In this document: one piece after another, positions 25,851-34,104 of the stretch
Numbering within the stretch: position 1 is the stretch's first letter
How the letters are laid out: each line of letters starts with the position of its first letter
Origin: an uncultured Clostridia bacterium
Lineage (GTDB): Bacteria; Bacillota; Clostridia; TANB77; CAG-508
Reading direction: 5' to 3'
DNA: 36,215 nucleotides
Assembly (NCBI GenBank): GCA_944388805.1
Contig: CALXKE010000018.1
Coordinates: 1-36,215 of the forward strand
Program-made: the position numbers and the translations under genes
Notes under the pieces: generated by a model
Seen by the model: the letters and a program-made list of their open reading frames with translations, nothing else
Database searches by the model: none
What the model was told of the DNA's origin: nothing

Positions 25851-27113
25851 ATGAACGATACAAAAAAAGAGATAAAAAAAGGAATCAAGCTACATGTTTT
25901 AAAAACAGATAAATTTAAAACAAATTTAGTGGCTGTATTTTTGACAACAAAACTTGAAAGAGAAACCGTAACAGCAAATGCGCTTATTTCAGCTATATTA
26001 AGAAGAGGAACCAATAACATGAAAACACAAGAAGAAATTAGTAGACAATTAGAAGAACTATATGGTGCTAGTTTTGATTGTGGTATAGATAAAACAGGAG
26101 ATAATCAAGTATTAAAATTTTATATTGAAACGGTAAATGATGCATTTTTACCACAATCAAATGAAAATATATTAAAAAAGACCATTGAAAATATTTTAGA
26201 TATTATTTTTAACCCATTAACAGAAAACAATGTATTCAAAAAAGAATATGTAGAGCAAGAAAAACATAATATGAAACAAAGAATAGAAGGAAGAATTGAT
26301 AATAAAAGAAGATATGCATTAGATAGATGTATAGAAGAAATGTATAAAGGCAAACCATTTGGATTATATAGATTTGGCTATGTAGAAGATTTAAAAAATA
26401 TCAATGAAGCAAATTTATATGAAAGATATCAACAATTAATTGCGCAATGTAAAATAGATATTTTTGTCTCAGGAAATGTAAACGAAGAAGTAGAAAATAT
26501 CATAGCAGAAAACCAGAACATAAAAAAATTAAAAGAAAGAGAACCTAACTATAATCAAGAAAGTGAAAAAAATACAGTTAAACAAGGCGAAAAAATAGAG
26601 ACAATGGATGTTATGCAAGGAAAATTGGTAGTAGGTCTAGATGTGAATTCACAAAATGAAGATGAAAAATATAATGTCATGATATATAACACCATTTTAG
26701 GGGGAAGTGCAAATTCTAAAATATTTCAAAATGTTAGAGAAAAAGCAAATTTAGCATATGAAGCAAGTTCTAGATATTTTAGATATAAGGACAATATATT
26801 TGTAAATTGTGGAATTGAAATTTCAAATTATGAAAAAGCATTAAATTTAATAAAAGAACAATTAGAAGACATGAAGAATGGGAATTTTACAGAAGAAGAG
26901 GTAGAAAATGCCAAAAAAACAATTATATCATCAATCAAAACAATTGATGATGAACAAGATACCAGTATTACGTATTATTTTGGACAAGAAATGTCTGGAA
27001 ATCAAAAGTCAGTTGATGAGTATATAGAAAGAATGGAAAAGGTAACAAAAGAAGATGTTATACAAGTTGCTAATAAAGTGGAAATCAATACAATATATTT
27101 TTTAAGAAATTAA
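25851..27113 (+). CDS. M16-family peptidase-like protein, inactive partner (YfmF-like)
   Basis: A 420-residue protein with the M16 two-lobe fold: an N-terminal lobe with NALISAILRRGT and EELYGASFDCGIDKTGDNQV, and a C-terminal lobe with ILGGSANSKIFQNVREKANLAY, as in the R/Y-pair region of M16 enzymes. The zinc motif HxxEH is absent at its expected place (about residues 45-55), so it is probably a non-catalytic subunit paired with the next gene, like YfmF of Bacillus, which has been annotated in relation to EF-P modification. ATG 25851 is chosen because AAGGAAAGG is well placed; the open frame extends further upstream through the leader stem but without a ribosome binding site. The next gene starts 20 bases downstream, so the pair is one operon. 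Confidence 0.85.
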   Translation: MNDTKKEIKKGIKLHVLKTDKFKTNLVAVFLTTKLERETVTANALISAILRRGTNNMKTQEEISRQLEELYGASFDCGIDKTGDNQVLKFYIETVNDAFLPQSNENILKKTIENILDIIFNPLTENNVFKKEYVEQEKHNMKQRIEGRIDNKRRYALDRCIEEMYKGKPFGLYRFGYVEDLKNINEANLYERYQQLIAQCKIDIFVSGNVNEEVENIIAENQNIKKLKEREPNYNQESEKNTVKQGEKIETMDVMQGKLVVGLDVNSQNEDEKYNVMIYNTILGGSANSKIFQNVREKANLAYEASSRYFRYKDNIFVNCGIEISNYEKALNLIKEQLEDMKNGNFTEEEVENAKKTIISSIKTIDDEQDTSITYYFGQEMSGNQKSVDEYIERMEKVTKEDVIQVANKVEINTIYFLRN

Positions 27114-27133
27114 TGATGATGGGAGAAAAATAG

Positions 27134-28414
27134 ATGCAAGTGATAGAAAATTCAAAAGTAAAGGAAAAGTTATATTTAGAAAAATTAGAAAATGGCTTAA
27201 CAGTCATGATGATTCCTAAAAAAGGAATGAAGAAAAAATATATGATATGGGGAACCAATTATGGTTCAAATGAAAATGTGTTTATTGTTCCGGGAGAAAA
27301 TACAAAAACAGAAGTGCCAAATGGAGTTGCACATTTTCTAGAGCATAAATTATTTGAACAAGAAAATGGAACAAATAGTTTAGATACCTTAACCTCTTTG
27401 GGAGTGGATGCAAATGCTTTTACAACAAATGATATGACAGCATATTTATTTGGATGCACAGACAATTTTTATCCAGCAATGGATGAATTAATGGATTATG
27501 TACAAAATCCATATTTTACAGATGAGAATGTGGAAAAAGAAAAAGGAATTATTGGGCAAGAAATTATGATGTATGATGATTCTCCGGATTGGAAAGTATA
27601 TTTAAATGCTATGCAAATCTTATATCATAATCACCCGGTAAAAATTGATGTTGTGGGAACAATTGATTCTATTAGTAAAATAGATAAAGAAATTTTATAT
27701 AAATGCTATCATACATTTTATAATGTATCTAACATGGCAATAGTCGTATGTGGAGACTTTAAACCAGAAGAAATGTTAGAAGACATTAAGAAAAGATTAA
27801 AGAAAAGTAAAGCAAATGGAGAAATACAAACATTCTATCCAGAAGAACCAGATACCATTGTAAAAGAAAAAATAGAAGAGACAATGGAAGTAAGTCAACC
27901 TATGTATACAATTGCAATAAAGGTAAAACCAACAGATAATCCAGAAGAAATGGTCAAAAGAGACATTGCTATTCAAATCCTATTAGAACTTCTAATAGGA
28001 AAAAGCTCACAATTGTATAAACAATTATATGATGAAGGAGTTATTTCTGCGGGAATAGGAGGAAGTTATGAATTTTCAGAAAACTATGCACATGTATTGA
28101 TTTCAGGACAATCAAATGAACCAGAACAAGTGTATAGTAGAATAAAACAAGAGATAAATAGACAAAAACAAGAAGGTATTTCTGAAAATGATTTTAACAG
28201 AATCAAAAAGAAATTATATGGAGAATATGTAAAAGATTATGATGATGTTGAAAATATTGCCAACATGTTTTTAGCAAATTATTTTATGGGAATCAATAGT
28301 TTTGATTATTTAAATCAAATTGAGAATATAGATGTAGAATATTTAACACAAGTGTTAAATGATGTATTTAAAAAAGAAAAAATGGTAATTTCTATTGTCA
28401 AAAATAAGACATAA
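27134..28414 (+). CDS. M16-family zinc peptidase (YfmH-like)
   Basis: A 426-residue peptidase with the inverted zinc motif HFLEH at residues 67-71 and a conserved acidic residue about 70 positions further on (in KGIIGQEIMMYDD, near 143). The C-terminal lobe has LLIGKSSQLYKQLYDEG. This is the catalytic half of an M16B-like pair, cutting small peptides or protein tails in the cytoplasm; no signal peptide is seen. The start ATG follows GGGAG at a usable distance. The pairing of an inactive and an active M16 protein is a known arrangement in Bacillota, and the substrate is not evident from sequence. A terminator ten bases after the stop ends the operon. Confidence 0.88.
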   Translation: MQVIENSKVKEKLYLEKLENGLTVMMIPKKGMKKKYMIWGTNYGSNENVFIVPGENTKTEVPNGVAHFLEHKLFEQENGTNSLDTLTSLGVDANAFTTNDMTAYLFGCTDNFYPAMDELMDYVQNPYFTDENVEKEKGIIGQEIMMYDDSPDWKVYLNAMQILYHNHPVKIDVVGTIDSISKIDKEILYKCYHTFYNVSNMAIVVCGDFKPEEMLEDIKKRLKKSKANGEIQTFYPEEPDTIVKEKIEETMEVSQPMYTIAIKVKPTDNPEEMVKRDIAIQILLELLIGKSSQLYKQLYDEGVISAGIGGSYEFSENYAHVLISGQSNEPEQVYSRIKQEINRQKQEGISENDFNRIKKKLYGEYVKDYDDVENIANMFLANYFMGINSFDYLNQIENIDVEYLTQVLNDVFKKEKMVISIVKNKT

Positions 28415-28424
28415 AAAATAACAC

Positions 28425-28469
28425 AAAAAAACAGTATTAAGATAGGAAAAATTATAATACTGTTTTTTT
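28425..28469. terminator. Terminator of the M16 peptidase operon
   Basis: AAAAACAGTATTA and TAATACTGTTTTT pair around a 15-base loop, ending in seven T. Confidence 0.88.
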
Positions 28470-28480
28470 CTATTTTTTGG

Positions 28481-28487
28481 TGTCGAA
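28481..28487 (+). promoter_or_regulatory. Candidate Spo0A box upstream of the Spo0E-like gene
   Basis: TGTCGAA matches the published Spo0A-box core TGNCGAA and lies about 120 bases ahead of the Spo0E-like ATG. Two TTGAC motifs follow at 28514 and 28537, but no matching -10 element is convincing. A seven-base match can occur by chance; the location is what makes it worth noting. Confidence 0.4.
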
Positions 28488-28607
28488 AATTGTAAAAATA
28501 AGTCATACGAAACTTGACAAAAACAAGTGAATTTGCTTGACTGAGAGCTTTTTGTGTGGTAATTTATAAATATACAGAAGATAAATTAGAGAAAAGGAGA
28601 GATAGAA

Positions 28608-28772
28608 ATGTTAAATGATGAAATTTGTAAATTACGTGATAAATTAAATAAAAGTATTGAAGAAGGAGAAGATTATCATATCATTTATAAGATTAGTGTG
28701 GAACTTGATGAATTAATTGCGTCTTATTATGATGCAGATAATAAAAAAAAACCGGTGATGGCATTGGTTTAA
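28608..28772 (+). CDS. Spo0E-like sporulation regulatory aspartyl-phosphate phosphatase
   Basis: A 54-residue helical hairpin protein: helix 1 with ICKLRDKLNKSIEEGE, helix 2 with IIYKISVELDELIASYY. The S-x-E-L-D motif is the signature of Spo0E-type phosphatases, which remove phosphate from Spo0A~P and so hold back sporulation. AAAGGAGAG lies eight bases upstream of the ATG. It is a single-gene unit between two terminators. The motif match is clear although the protein is tiny. The target in this organism is inferred. Confidence 0.85.
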   Translation: MLNDEICKLRDKLNKSIEEGEDYHIIYKISVELDELIASYYDADNKKKPVMALV

Positions 28773-28779
28773 AACAATA

Positions 28780-28814
28780 ATTCCCTACAATATTATTTGT
28801 GGGGAATGTTTTTT
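28780..28814 (+). terminator. Terminator of the Spo0E-like gene
   Basis: ATTCCCTACAA pairs with TTGTGGGGAAT (one G-U) around TATTAT, followed by GTTTTTT. Confidence 0.85.
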
Positions 28815-28840
28815 GTTTGGGTTGGGCAAATCGGGAAATT

Positions 28841-28915
28841 GGGGACGGCAAATCGGCAAATCGGGGACGGAGAATCGGGAAATTGGGGACGGACGAAAAG
28901 GGAAATTGGGGACGG
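28841..28915. repeat. Tandem array of four GGGGACGG repeats
   Basis: GGGGACGG occurs at 28841, 28863, 28885 and 28908, a period of 22-23 bases. The bases between vary around AAATCGGGAAATT. Two more copies in reverse complement follow at 28987-28994 and 29010-29017. The core is the same as in the palindromic units at dnaB-tilS, but the arms differ, so this is a related or second subfamily. Confidence 0.8.
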
Positions 28916-29024
28916 ACTCATTTTTCCCTTTTTTGTATAATATTTTAGTAAACAATTAAAACTTAAATAAAAAGGGAAAAATGAGTCCGTCCCCAATTTC
29001 CCTTTTCGTCCGTCCCCAATTTCC
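28878..29024. repeat. Perfect 56-bp inverted repeat upstream of the SNF2 gene
   Basis: Bases 28878-28933 are the exact reverse complement of 28969-29024, separated by 35 A+T-rich bases. Each arm contains two GGGGACGG repeats 23 bases apart. The structure would form a very strong hairpin or cruciform and would end any transcript crossing it. It fills most of the 330-base gap between the Spo0E-like gene and the helicase gene. Confidence 0.9.
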
Positions 29025-29101
29025 TGAAAAATTCTTTTAAATCACTTGAAAAAAATTGCAAAATACGATATAATTTTTTGCCAAGTGAGAGGTAAAAAAT
29101 T

Positions 29102-32100
29102 ATGGAAATAAACAAAAATATAATAGATAATTTATGTAATGATGCGGGGATTTCTAGAACAAAAAAAGCACATGAATATAAAGAAGAAGGAAGAGTAGAT
29201 ATTATCGATTTTGAATATCAAAATCCACTAAACTTCGAAATTAAAGGAAGTGTATATGGTAATGAAGAATATCATACCTATATTTTTATACGAAATGGAG
29301 AAGTAGAAGATATTACATGTGATTGCCCTGATTATTACAATCATTACGGTGTATGCAAACATACATTGGCTACAATTTTAGAATTTGCGGATAATGAAAA
29401 TCACATAGAAAAAGGAACCGATTCTAAAGATGAAGATATGTCAAAGAGACATGACTTACCTTCAAGCTATGACAAATATAGAGGATTTAAACAGATTGTT
29501 AATATCTTTTATAACGAAGAAATTGAAGGGATTGATGAGGAAGAAACTGAACTAAAAGAACAAGGAACCATTAAATTAGAGCCTGAAATATTTTATGATA
29601 AATTTACAGGAGATATGAAGGTTGAGTTCAAAGTAGGAAATAAAAGAATGTATAAAATTAAGAACTTATCAGAATTTTATACAAGAATGTTAAATAAAGA
29701 ATTATATCGCTATGGACAAAAGTTGCAATTTGTTCATACAAGAGAAAGCTTTGAAAAAGAAAGTCTACCACTATTAGACTTTTTGATGAAATATGCAGAA
29801 ATTATTAAATATGCGAATTCAAATTCCAATAGTAATTATCGATTCTATGGAAATGCTTTAAGTGAAACCAGTATCATATTAAGCAATAGTGGAATTGATG
29901 ATATATTTGAAATTTTGAAAGGAAAAAAGATAAGTTTTCAAAGAGAATATAAGCAAACAGAAATTGAATTTACGGAAGAACAACCAGATATTCAATTTAA
30001 ATTAAGAAAAATAGATGAAGACAATTATGAAATCGTACCTAATGTGGAGATTTTTAAGATTTCTATTGTAAAAGGAAAACTATATAAATATATTTTAGAC
30101 GAACACAAGTTATATCGATGCAACAAGAAATTTGAAAAAGCAAATTTAAAATTATTAGAAATTTTTAGACAAAATTATATGACAGAAGTCAAATTAGGAA
30201 AAGAAGAATTATCACAGCTATTTTCTGTCATTATTCCCAAAGTGAAAAATGCGATAAAACTAGAAAATATTTCTGAAGAAGAAATTGAAAAATATAAACC
30301 AAAAACCTTGATAACAAAAGTATATCTAGATTTTGACAATCATGATTATTTGGTAGCAGATGTCAAATTCTGTTACGATAACCAAGAATTTAATCCATTA
30401 GATGAAAAACAAAAAATAGAAATACCAAGAAACATGATAAAAGAAACCAAAGCATTAAATATTTTTCGAAAAACAGGATTTATGTTAGATGTTAAAAACT
30501 TAAGATTTATTTTGCCGGATAATGATAAAATCTATCAATTTTTAACCCAGGATATCAATTATTATATGCAAAATTTTGAAGTTTTAGTTACAGAAAACTT
30601 TAAGAAAAAACAAATTAGACAACCCAAAATGGGAACAATCGGTGTAAAAATAGAGAATAATTTGCTATCCATTGATTTAAACAATTTAGATATAGACATA
30701 AAAGAACTAGAAAAAATCATGCAAAAGTATAACTTAAAGAAGAAATATTACAGATTAAAAGATGGAAGCTTTTTAGAATTAGAAGATAACAAAGAATTAG
30801 ATTTCATTGATAAATTGATTACTGGAATGGATATCGAATATAAAGACTTAGAAGAGGGAGAAGTCAATCTTCCTATGTATAGAAGTTTGTATCTAGAAGA
30901 ACTATTAAAAGGAGCAAAAGGAAAGCAAGTTATCAAAAATGAAAATTATAAAAATATTGTTAGTGAATTAAACAAAGAGAATGAAAATGATAACATAAAA
31001 GTGCCAGAGATATTAGAAAATACTCTAAGATATTATCAAAAAATCGGATTCAAATGGCTAAAAACATTAGATAAATACAAATTTGGTGGAATATTAGCAG
31101 ATGATATGGGATTAGGAAAAACGGTACAAATGTTATCTATTATTGTTGACTATGTACAAAATACACCTAAAGAAGAAAGAAGAACGAGTATTGTGATATC
31201 ACCAAGCTCTTTAGCATTGAATTGGCAAAATGAAGCAGAAAAATTTACAGGAGAATTACAGACACTTGTTATCAATGGTACATTAGCAGAAAGAAAAAGA
31301 AAAATTGCAAACATTGAAAATTATGATTTGGTGATTACTTCTTATGATTTATTAAAAAGAGATATAGAATTATACAAAGATAAAAACTACAAATTTCGAT
31401 TTATGATTGCAGATGAAGCACAATATTTAAAAAATAGCAACACACAAAATGCAAAATCCATCAAGAAAATCAGTGCAGATACCAGATATGCTTTAACGGG
31501 AACACCAATTGAAAATTCTTTAGCAGAACTATGGTCAATATTTGACTATATTATGCCTGGATATTTATTCTCATATAAAAAGTTTAAAACACTTTATGAA
31601 ACACCAATCGTAAAAGAGAATAATACACAAGCTTTGAATAAATTGAAGATGTTAATAGAACCATTTATCTTAAGAAGAACAAAAGCAGAAGTATTAACAG
31701 AGTTACCAGAAAAAACAGTAACCGTTTTAAATAATGAAATGGAAGAAGAACAAAAAAATCTATATGTTTCATATTTAGCACAGGCAAGAGAAGAAGTTGC
31801 AGAAGAAATTAATTTAAATGGTATTGAAAAAAGTCATATCAAAATATTAGCTGTTTTAACAAGACTTAGACAAATTTGCTGTCATCCAAGTTTATTTATC
31901 AAAGATTATACAGATGGAAGCAGTAAATTAAATCAATGTATGGAAATTGTAGAAGATGCTGTAAAAGGTGGACACAAAATATTACTATTTTCTGGATATA
32001 CATCTATGTTTCCAATTATCGAAAAAGAATTGCAGAAATTAAATATAAAATACTTTAAATTAACAGGAGCAACAAAAGTAGACGAAAGAATTGATTTAGT

Positions 32101-32434
32101 AGATGAATTTAATGAAAATCCAAATATTAAAGTATTTTTAATATCTCTAAAAGCTGGAGGAACAGGTTTAAATTTAACAGGAGCAGATATGGTAATCCAT
32201 TATGATCCTTGGTGGAATTTGTCTACAGAAAATCAAGCAACAGATAGAGCGTATAGAATCGGACAAAAAAATAATGTGCAAGTATATAAATTAATTACGA
32301 AAAATTCTATAGAGGAAAAAATCTATGAATTGCAACAAAAAAAGGCAGAATTAATTGATAATATGCTGGATACAAAAACATCTTTTATCAATACATTGTC
32401 TAAAGAAGATATTATGCGATTATTTGAAGAATAG
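29102..32434 (+). CDS. SWIM zinc-finger SNF2-family helicase-like ATPase
   Basis: An 1110-residue protein. A SWIM zinc finger at about residues 73-92 (CDCP, then CKH) is followed by a long region typical of bacterial SNF2-associated domains (about 130-600). The two-lobe SNF2 motor comes next: motif I ADDMGLGKT (about 666-674), motif II DEAQ (about 771-774), then LTGTPIENSLAELW, a lobe-2 segment LISLKAGGTGLNLTGAD and the final DRAYRIGQ (about 1047-1054). Such proteins move along double-stranded DNA and displace bound proteins such as RNA polymerase; the exact bacterial role is not settled. GAGAGG precedes the ATG. It is flanked by a repeat array and a terminator, so it stands alone. All core motifs are present and no break is seen. 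Confidence 0.93.
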   Translation: MEINKNIIDNLCNDAGISRTKKAHEYKEEGRVDIIDFEYQNPLNFEIKGSVYGNEEYHTYIFIRNGEVEDITCDCPDYYNHYGVCKHTLATILEFADNENHIEKGTDSKDEDMSKRHDLPSSYDKYRGFKQIVNIFYNEEIEGIDEEETELKEQGTIKLEPEIFYDKFTGDMKVEFKVGNKRMYKIKNLSEFYTRMLNKELYRYGQKLQFVHTRESFEKESLPLLDFLMKYAEIIKYANSNSNSNYRFYGNALSETSIILSNSGIDDIFEILKGKKISFQREYKQTEIEFTEEQPDIQFKLRKIDEDNYEIVPNVEIFKISIVKGKLYKYILDEHKLYRCNKKFEKANLKLLEIFRQNYMTEVKLGKEELSQLFSVIIPKVKNAIKLENISEEEIEKYKPKTLITKVYLDFDNHDYLVADVKFCYDNQEFNPLDEKQKIEIPRNMIKETKALNIFRKTGFMLDVKNLRFILPDNDKIYQFLTQDINYYMQNFEVLVTENFKKKQIRQPKMGTIGVKIENNLLSIDLNNLDIDIKELEKIMQKYNLKKKYYRLKDGSFLELEDNKELDFIDKLITGMDIEYKDLEEGEVNLPMYRSLYLEELLKGAKGKQVIKNENYKNIVSELNKENENDNIKVPEILENTLRYYQKIGFKWLKTLDKYKFGGILADDMGLGKTVQMLSIIVDYVQNTPKEERRTSIVISPSSLALNWQNEAEKFTGELQTLVINGTLAERKRKIANIENYDLVITSYDLLKRDIELYKDKNYKFRFMIADEAQYLKNSNTQNAKSIKKISADTRYALTGTPIENSLAELWSIFDYIMPGYLFSYKKFKTLYETPIVKENNTQALNKLKMLIEPFILRRTKAEVLTELPEKTVTVLNNEMEEEQKNLYVSYLAQAREEVAEEINLNGIEKSHIKILAVLTRLRQICCHPSLFIKDYTDGSSKLNQCMEIVEDAVKGGHKILLFSGYTSMFPIIEKELQKLNIKYFKLTGATKVDERIDLVDEFNENPNIKVFLISLKAGGTGLNLTGADMVIHYDPWWNLSTENQATDRAYRIGQKNNVQVYKLITKNSIEEKIYELQQKKAELIDNMLDTKTSFINTLSKEDIMRLFEE

Positions 32435-32444
32435 TAGTTTTTCA

Positions 32445-32490
32445 CCACATTAGAAATATTAATATATATTTCTAATGTGGTTTATTTATA
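32445..32490. terminator. Terminator of the SNF2 gene
   Basis: CCACATTAGAAATA and TATTTCTAATGTGG are a perfect 14-bp stem (32445-32458/32467-32480) with an eight-base loop, followed by TTTATTTAT. Confidence 0.8.
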
Positions 32491-32531
32491 TCCATAAGAC
32501 GATGAAAAAGTATAATGATAATCACAAAATA

Positions 32532-32561
32532 TTGTCAGATAAAGCCGAATTAATGTATAAT
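32532..32561 (+). promoter_or_regulatory. Promoter of trmFO
   Basis: TTGTCA (32532-32537), 18-base spacer, perfect TATAAT (32556-32561). Confidence 0.7.
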
Positions 32562-32596
32562 ATAAACAGAATTTTTTTTGATATATAAATATAAAG

Positions 32597-32641
32597 AAAG
32601 GAGAATTCGTATCAATAAATAAAATACGAAAAATAAAAATG
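32597..32641 (+). promoter_or_regulatory. Ribosome binding site separated from the trmFO start by a hairpin
   Basis: AAAGGAG (32597-32603) is the only good ribosome binding site, yet the ATG is at 32639, 35 bases away, and no start codon lies closer in frame. A perfect 7-bp inverted repeat, TTCGTAT (32606-32612) with ATACGAA (32624-32630), lies between. Folding it would bring the site to within about 10 bases of the ATG. This reading is inference from spacing. Confidence 0.5.
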
Positions 32642-34027
32642 AGAGATTATATAACAATCATAGGTGGAGGTTTAGCAGGATCAGAGGCTGCGTATCAGAT
32701 TGCAAAAAGAGGTATAAAAGTAAAGTTATATGAAATGAAACCAGTGAAATATTCACCAGCACATAGTAATCAAAATCTGGCGGAGATTGTATGTAGTAAT
32801 TCCTTTAAATCTAATTTATTAACCAATGCATGTGGATTATTAAAGGAAGAATTAAGAAGGCTAAATTCTTTATTAATCAAAATAGCAGACGAGACTAGTG
32901 TGCCTGCTGGACAGGCATTGGCAGTGGATAGAGAAGTGTTTTCAGAAAAAGTAACAAAGGTAATTGAAGAAAATGAAAATATAGAAGTCATTCATGAAGA
33001 AATTACCAATATAGAAGAAATAGCAAAAGAAGGGATTGTTATTATAGCAACAGGACCATTAACATCAGAAGGATTGGCAAAAGATATTCAAAAAATAACA
33101 AGTCAAGATAAACTATATTTTTATGATGCAGCGGCTCCAATTGTGAACAAAGATAGCATCAATTTTAATATTGCTTTTTATGGAGACAGATATTCACAAG
33201 AAAAGAAAAAAGAAGAAAGTATAGAAGAATGGAAAAAACGATTAGAAGAAGAAAAAGAAGAACAAAGCTATATTAATCTTCCAATGAATCAAGAAGAATA
33301 TGAAAACTTTGTAAAAGAATTAGTTAATGCAGAAGTTGTAACCTTACATGATTTTGAAAAAAGAGAAATTTTTGAAGGATGTATGCCAATAGAAATCATG
33401 GCAAAGAGAGGAATAGACACTTTACGATTTGGACCATTAAAACCAGTAGGGTTTGATGATCCACGAACAGGAAGAAGACCATATGCAGTTGTACAATTAA
33501 GACAAGATGATAAACAAGCAACTATGTATAATATGGTTGGTTTTCAAACTAATTTAAAATATGGAGAACAAAAAAGAGTATTTTCTATGATACCAGGATT
33601 AGAAAATGCGGAATTTATTAAATATGGTGTAATGCATAGAAACACGTATATTAATTCTACAGAATTGTTAGATGAAACATATCATTTAAAAAGTAATCCA
33701 AATATTTATTTCGCTGGACAAATCACAGGTGTAGAAGGTTATGTGGAATCCATTTCTTCTGGAATGGTGGCTAGTTTAAATGCTATTCAGGATTTTACAA
33801 ATGCTAAGGAAGAACATGATAAGCATAAAATTACTTTTTCAGAATATACCGTGATTGGTGCACTAGCCAAATATATTTCAACTCCAAACACAAAATTTCA
33901 GCCAATGAATGCCAATTTTGGTATCTTACCAGAATTAGAAGGAAAGAAGATAAGAGATAAAAAAGAAAGGTATACGAATTTGGCAGAGAGAAGTTTAAAA
34001 AATATAGAAGTATTCATTACAAAATAG
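32639..34027 (+). CDS. trmFO: Methylenetetrahydrofolate-tRNA-(uracil-54-C5)-methyltransferase TrmFO
   Basis: A folate- and FAD-dependent enzyme that makes ribothymidine at position 54 of tRNA. The FAD-binding motif [12 protein letters not shown] is at residues 7-18. [18 protein letters not shown] carries a conserved Cys (52), and [14 protein letters not shown] carries a second (248); two Cys residues are catalytically important in this family. The C-terminal part has [16 protein letters not shown]. At 462 residues it is about 25 longer than usual. The excess is a highly charged Lys/Glu segment (about 185-210, after YGDRY) where relatives go straight to the LNCP-like segment. The gene is monocistronic by its own promoter. 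The identification is firm. Confidence 0.95.
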   Translation: MRDYITIIGGGLAGSEAAYQIAKRGIKVKLYEMKPVKYSPAHSNQNLAEIVCSNSFKSNLLTNACGLLKEELRRLNSLLIKIADETSVPAGQALAVDREVFSEKVTKVIEENENIEVIHEEITNIEEIAKEGIVIIATGPLTSEGLAKDIQKITSQDKLYFYDAAAPIVNKDSINFNIAFYGDRYSQEKKKEESIEEWKKRLEEEKEEQSYINLPMNQEEYENFVKELVNAEVVTLHDFEKREIFEGCMPIEIMAKRGIDTLRFGPLKPVGFDDPRTGRRPYAVVQLRQDDKQATMYNMVGFQTNLKYGEQKRVFSMIPGLENAEFIKYGVMHRNTYINSTELLDETYHLKSNPNIYFAGQITGVEGYVESISSGMVASLNAIQDFTNAKEEHDKHKITFSEYTVIGALAKYISTPNTKFQPMNANFGILPELEGKKIRDKKERYTNLAERSLKNIEVFITK

Positions 34028-34057
34028 TTACATAAATATTAAAAAAATGTGACAATG

Positions 34058-34086
34058 TTGATATTAGGTGCAACTATTGATAAAAT
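34058..34086 (+). promoter_or_regulatory. Promoter of the glycosyltransferase gene
   Basis: TTGATA (34058-34063), 17-base spacer, TAAAAT (34081-34086), ending only 18 bases ahead of the ATG, so the leader is very short. Confidence 0.6.
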
Positions 34087-34104
34087 AAGAGTGGTGAGAA
34101 GTGA

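Noticed and set aside
28793..28996. Minus-strand frame of 67 codons
   Set aside because: It is made mostly of GGGGACGG repeat DNA and the inverted repeat arm; no homology or initiation signal.
28841..29017. Possible CRISPR array
   Set aside because: The period of 22-23 bases leaves only about 15 variable bases between cores, the copies invert, and no cas gene is present.
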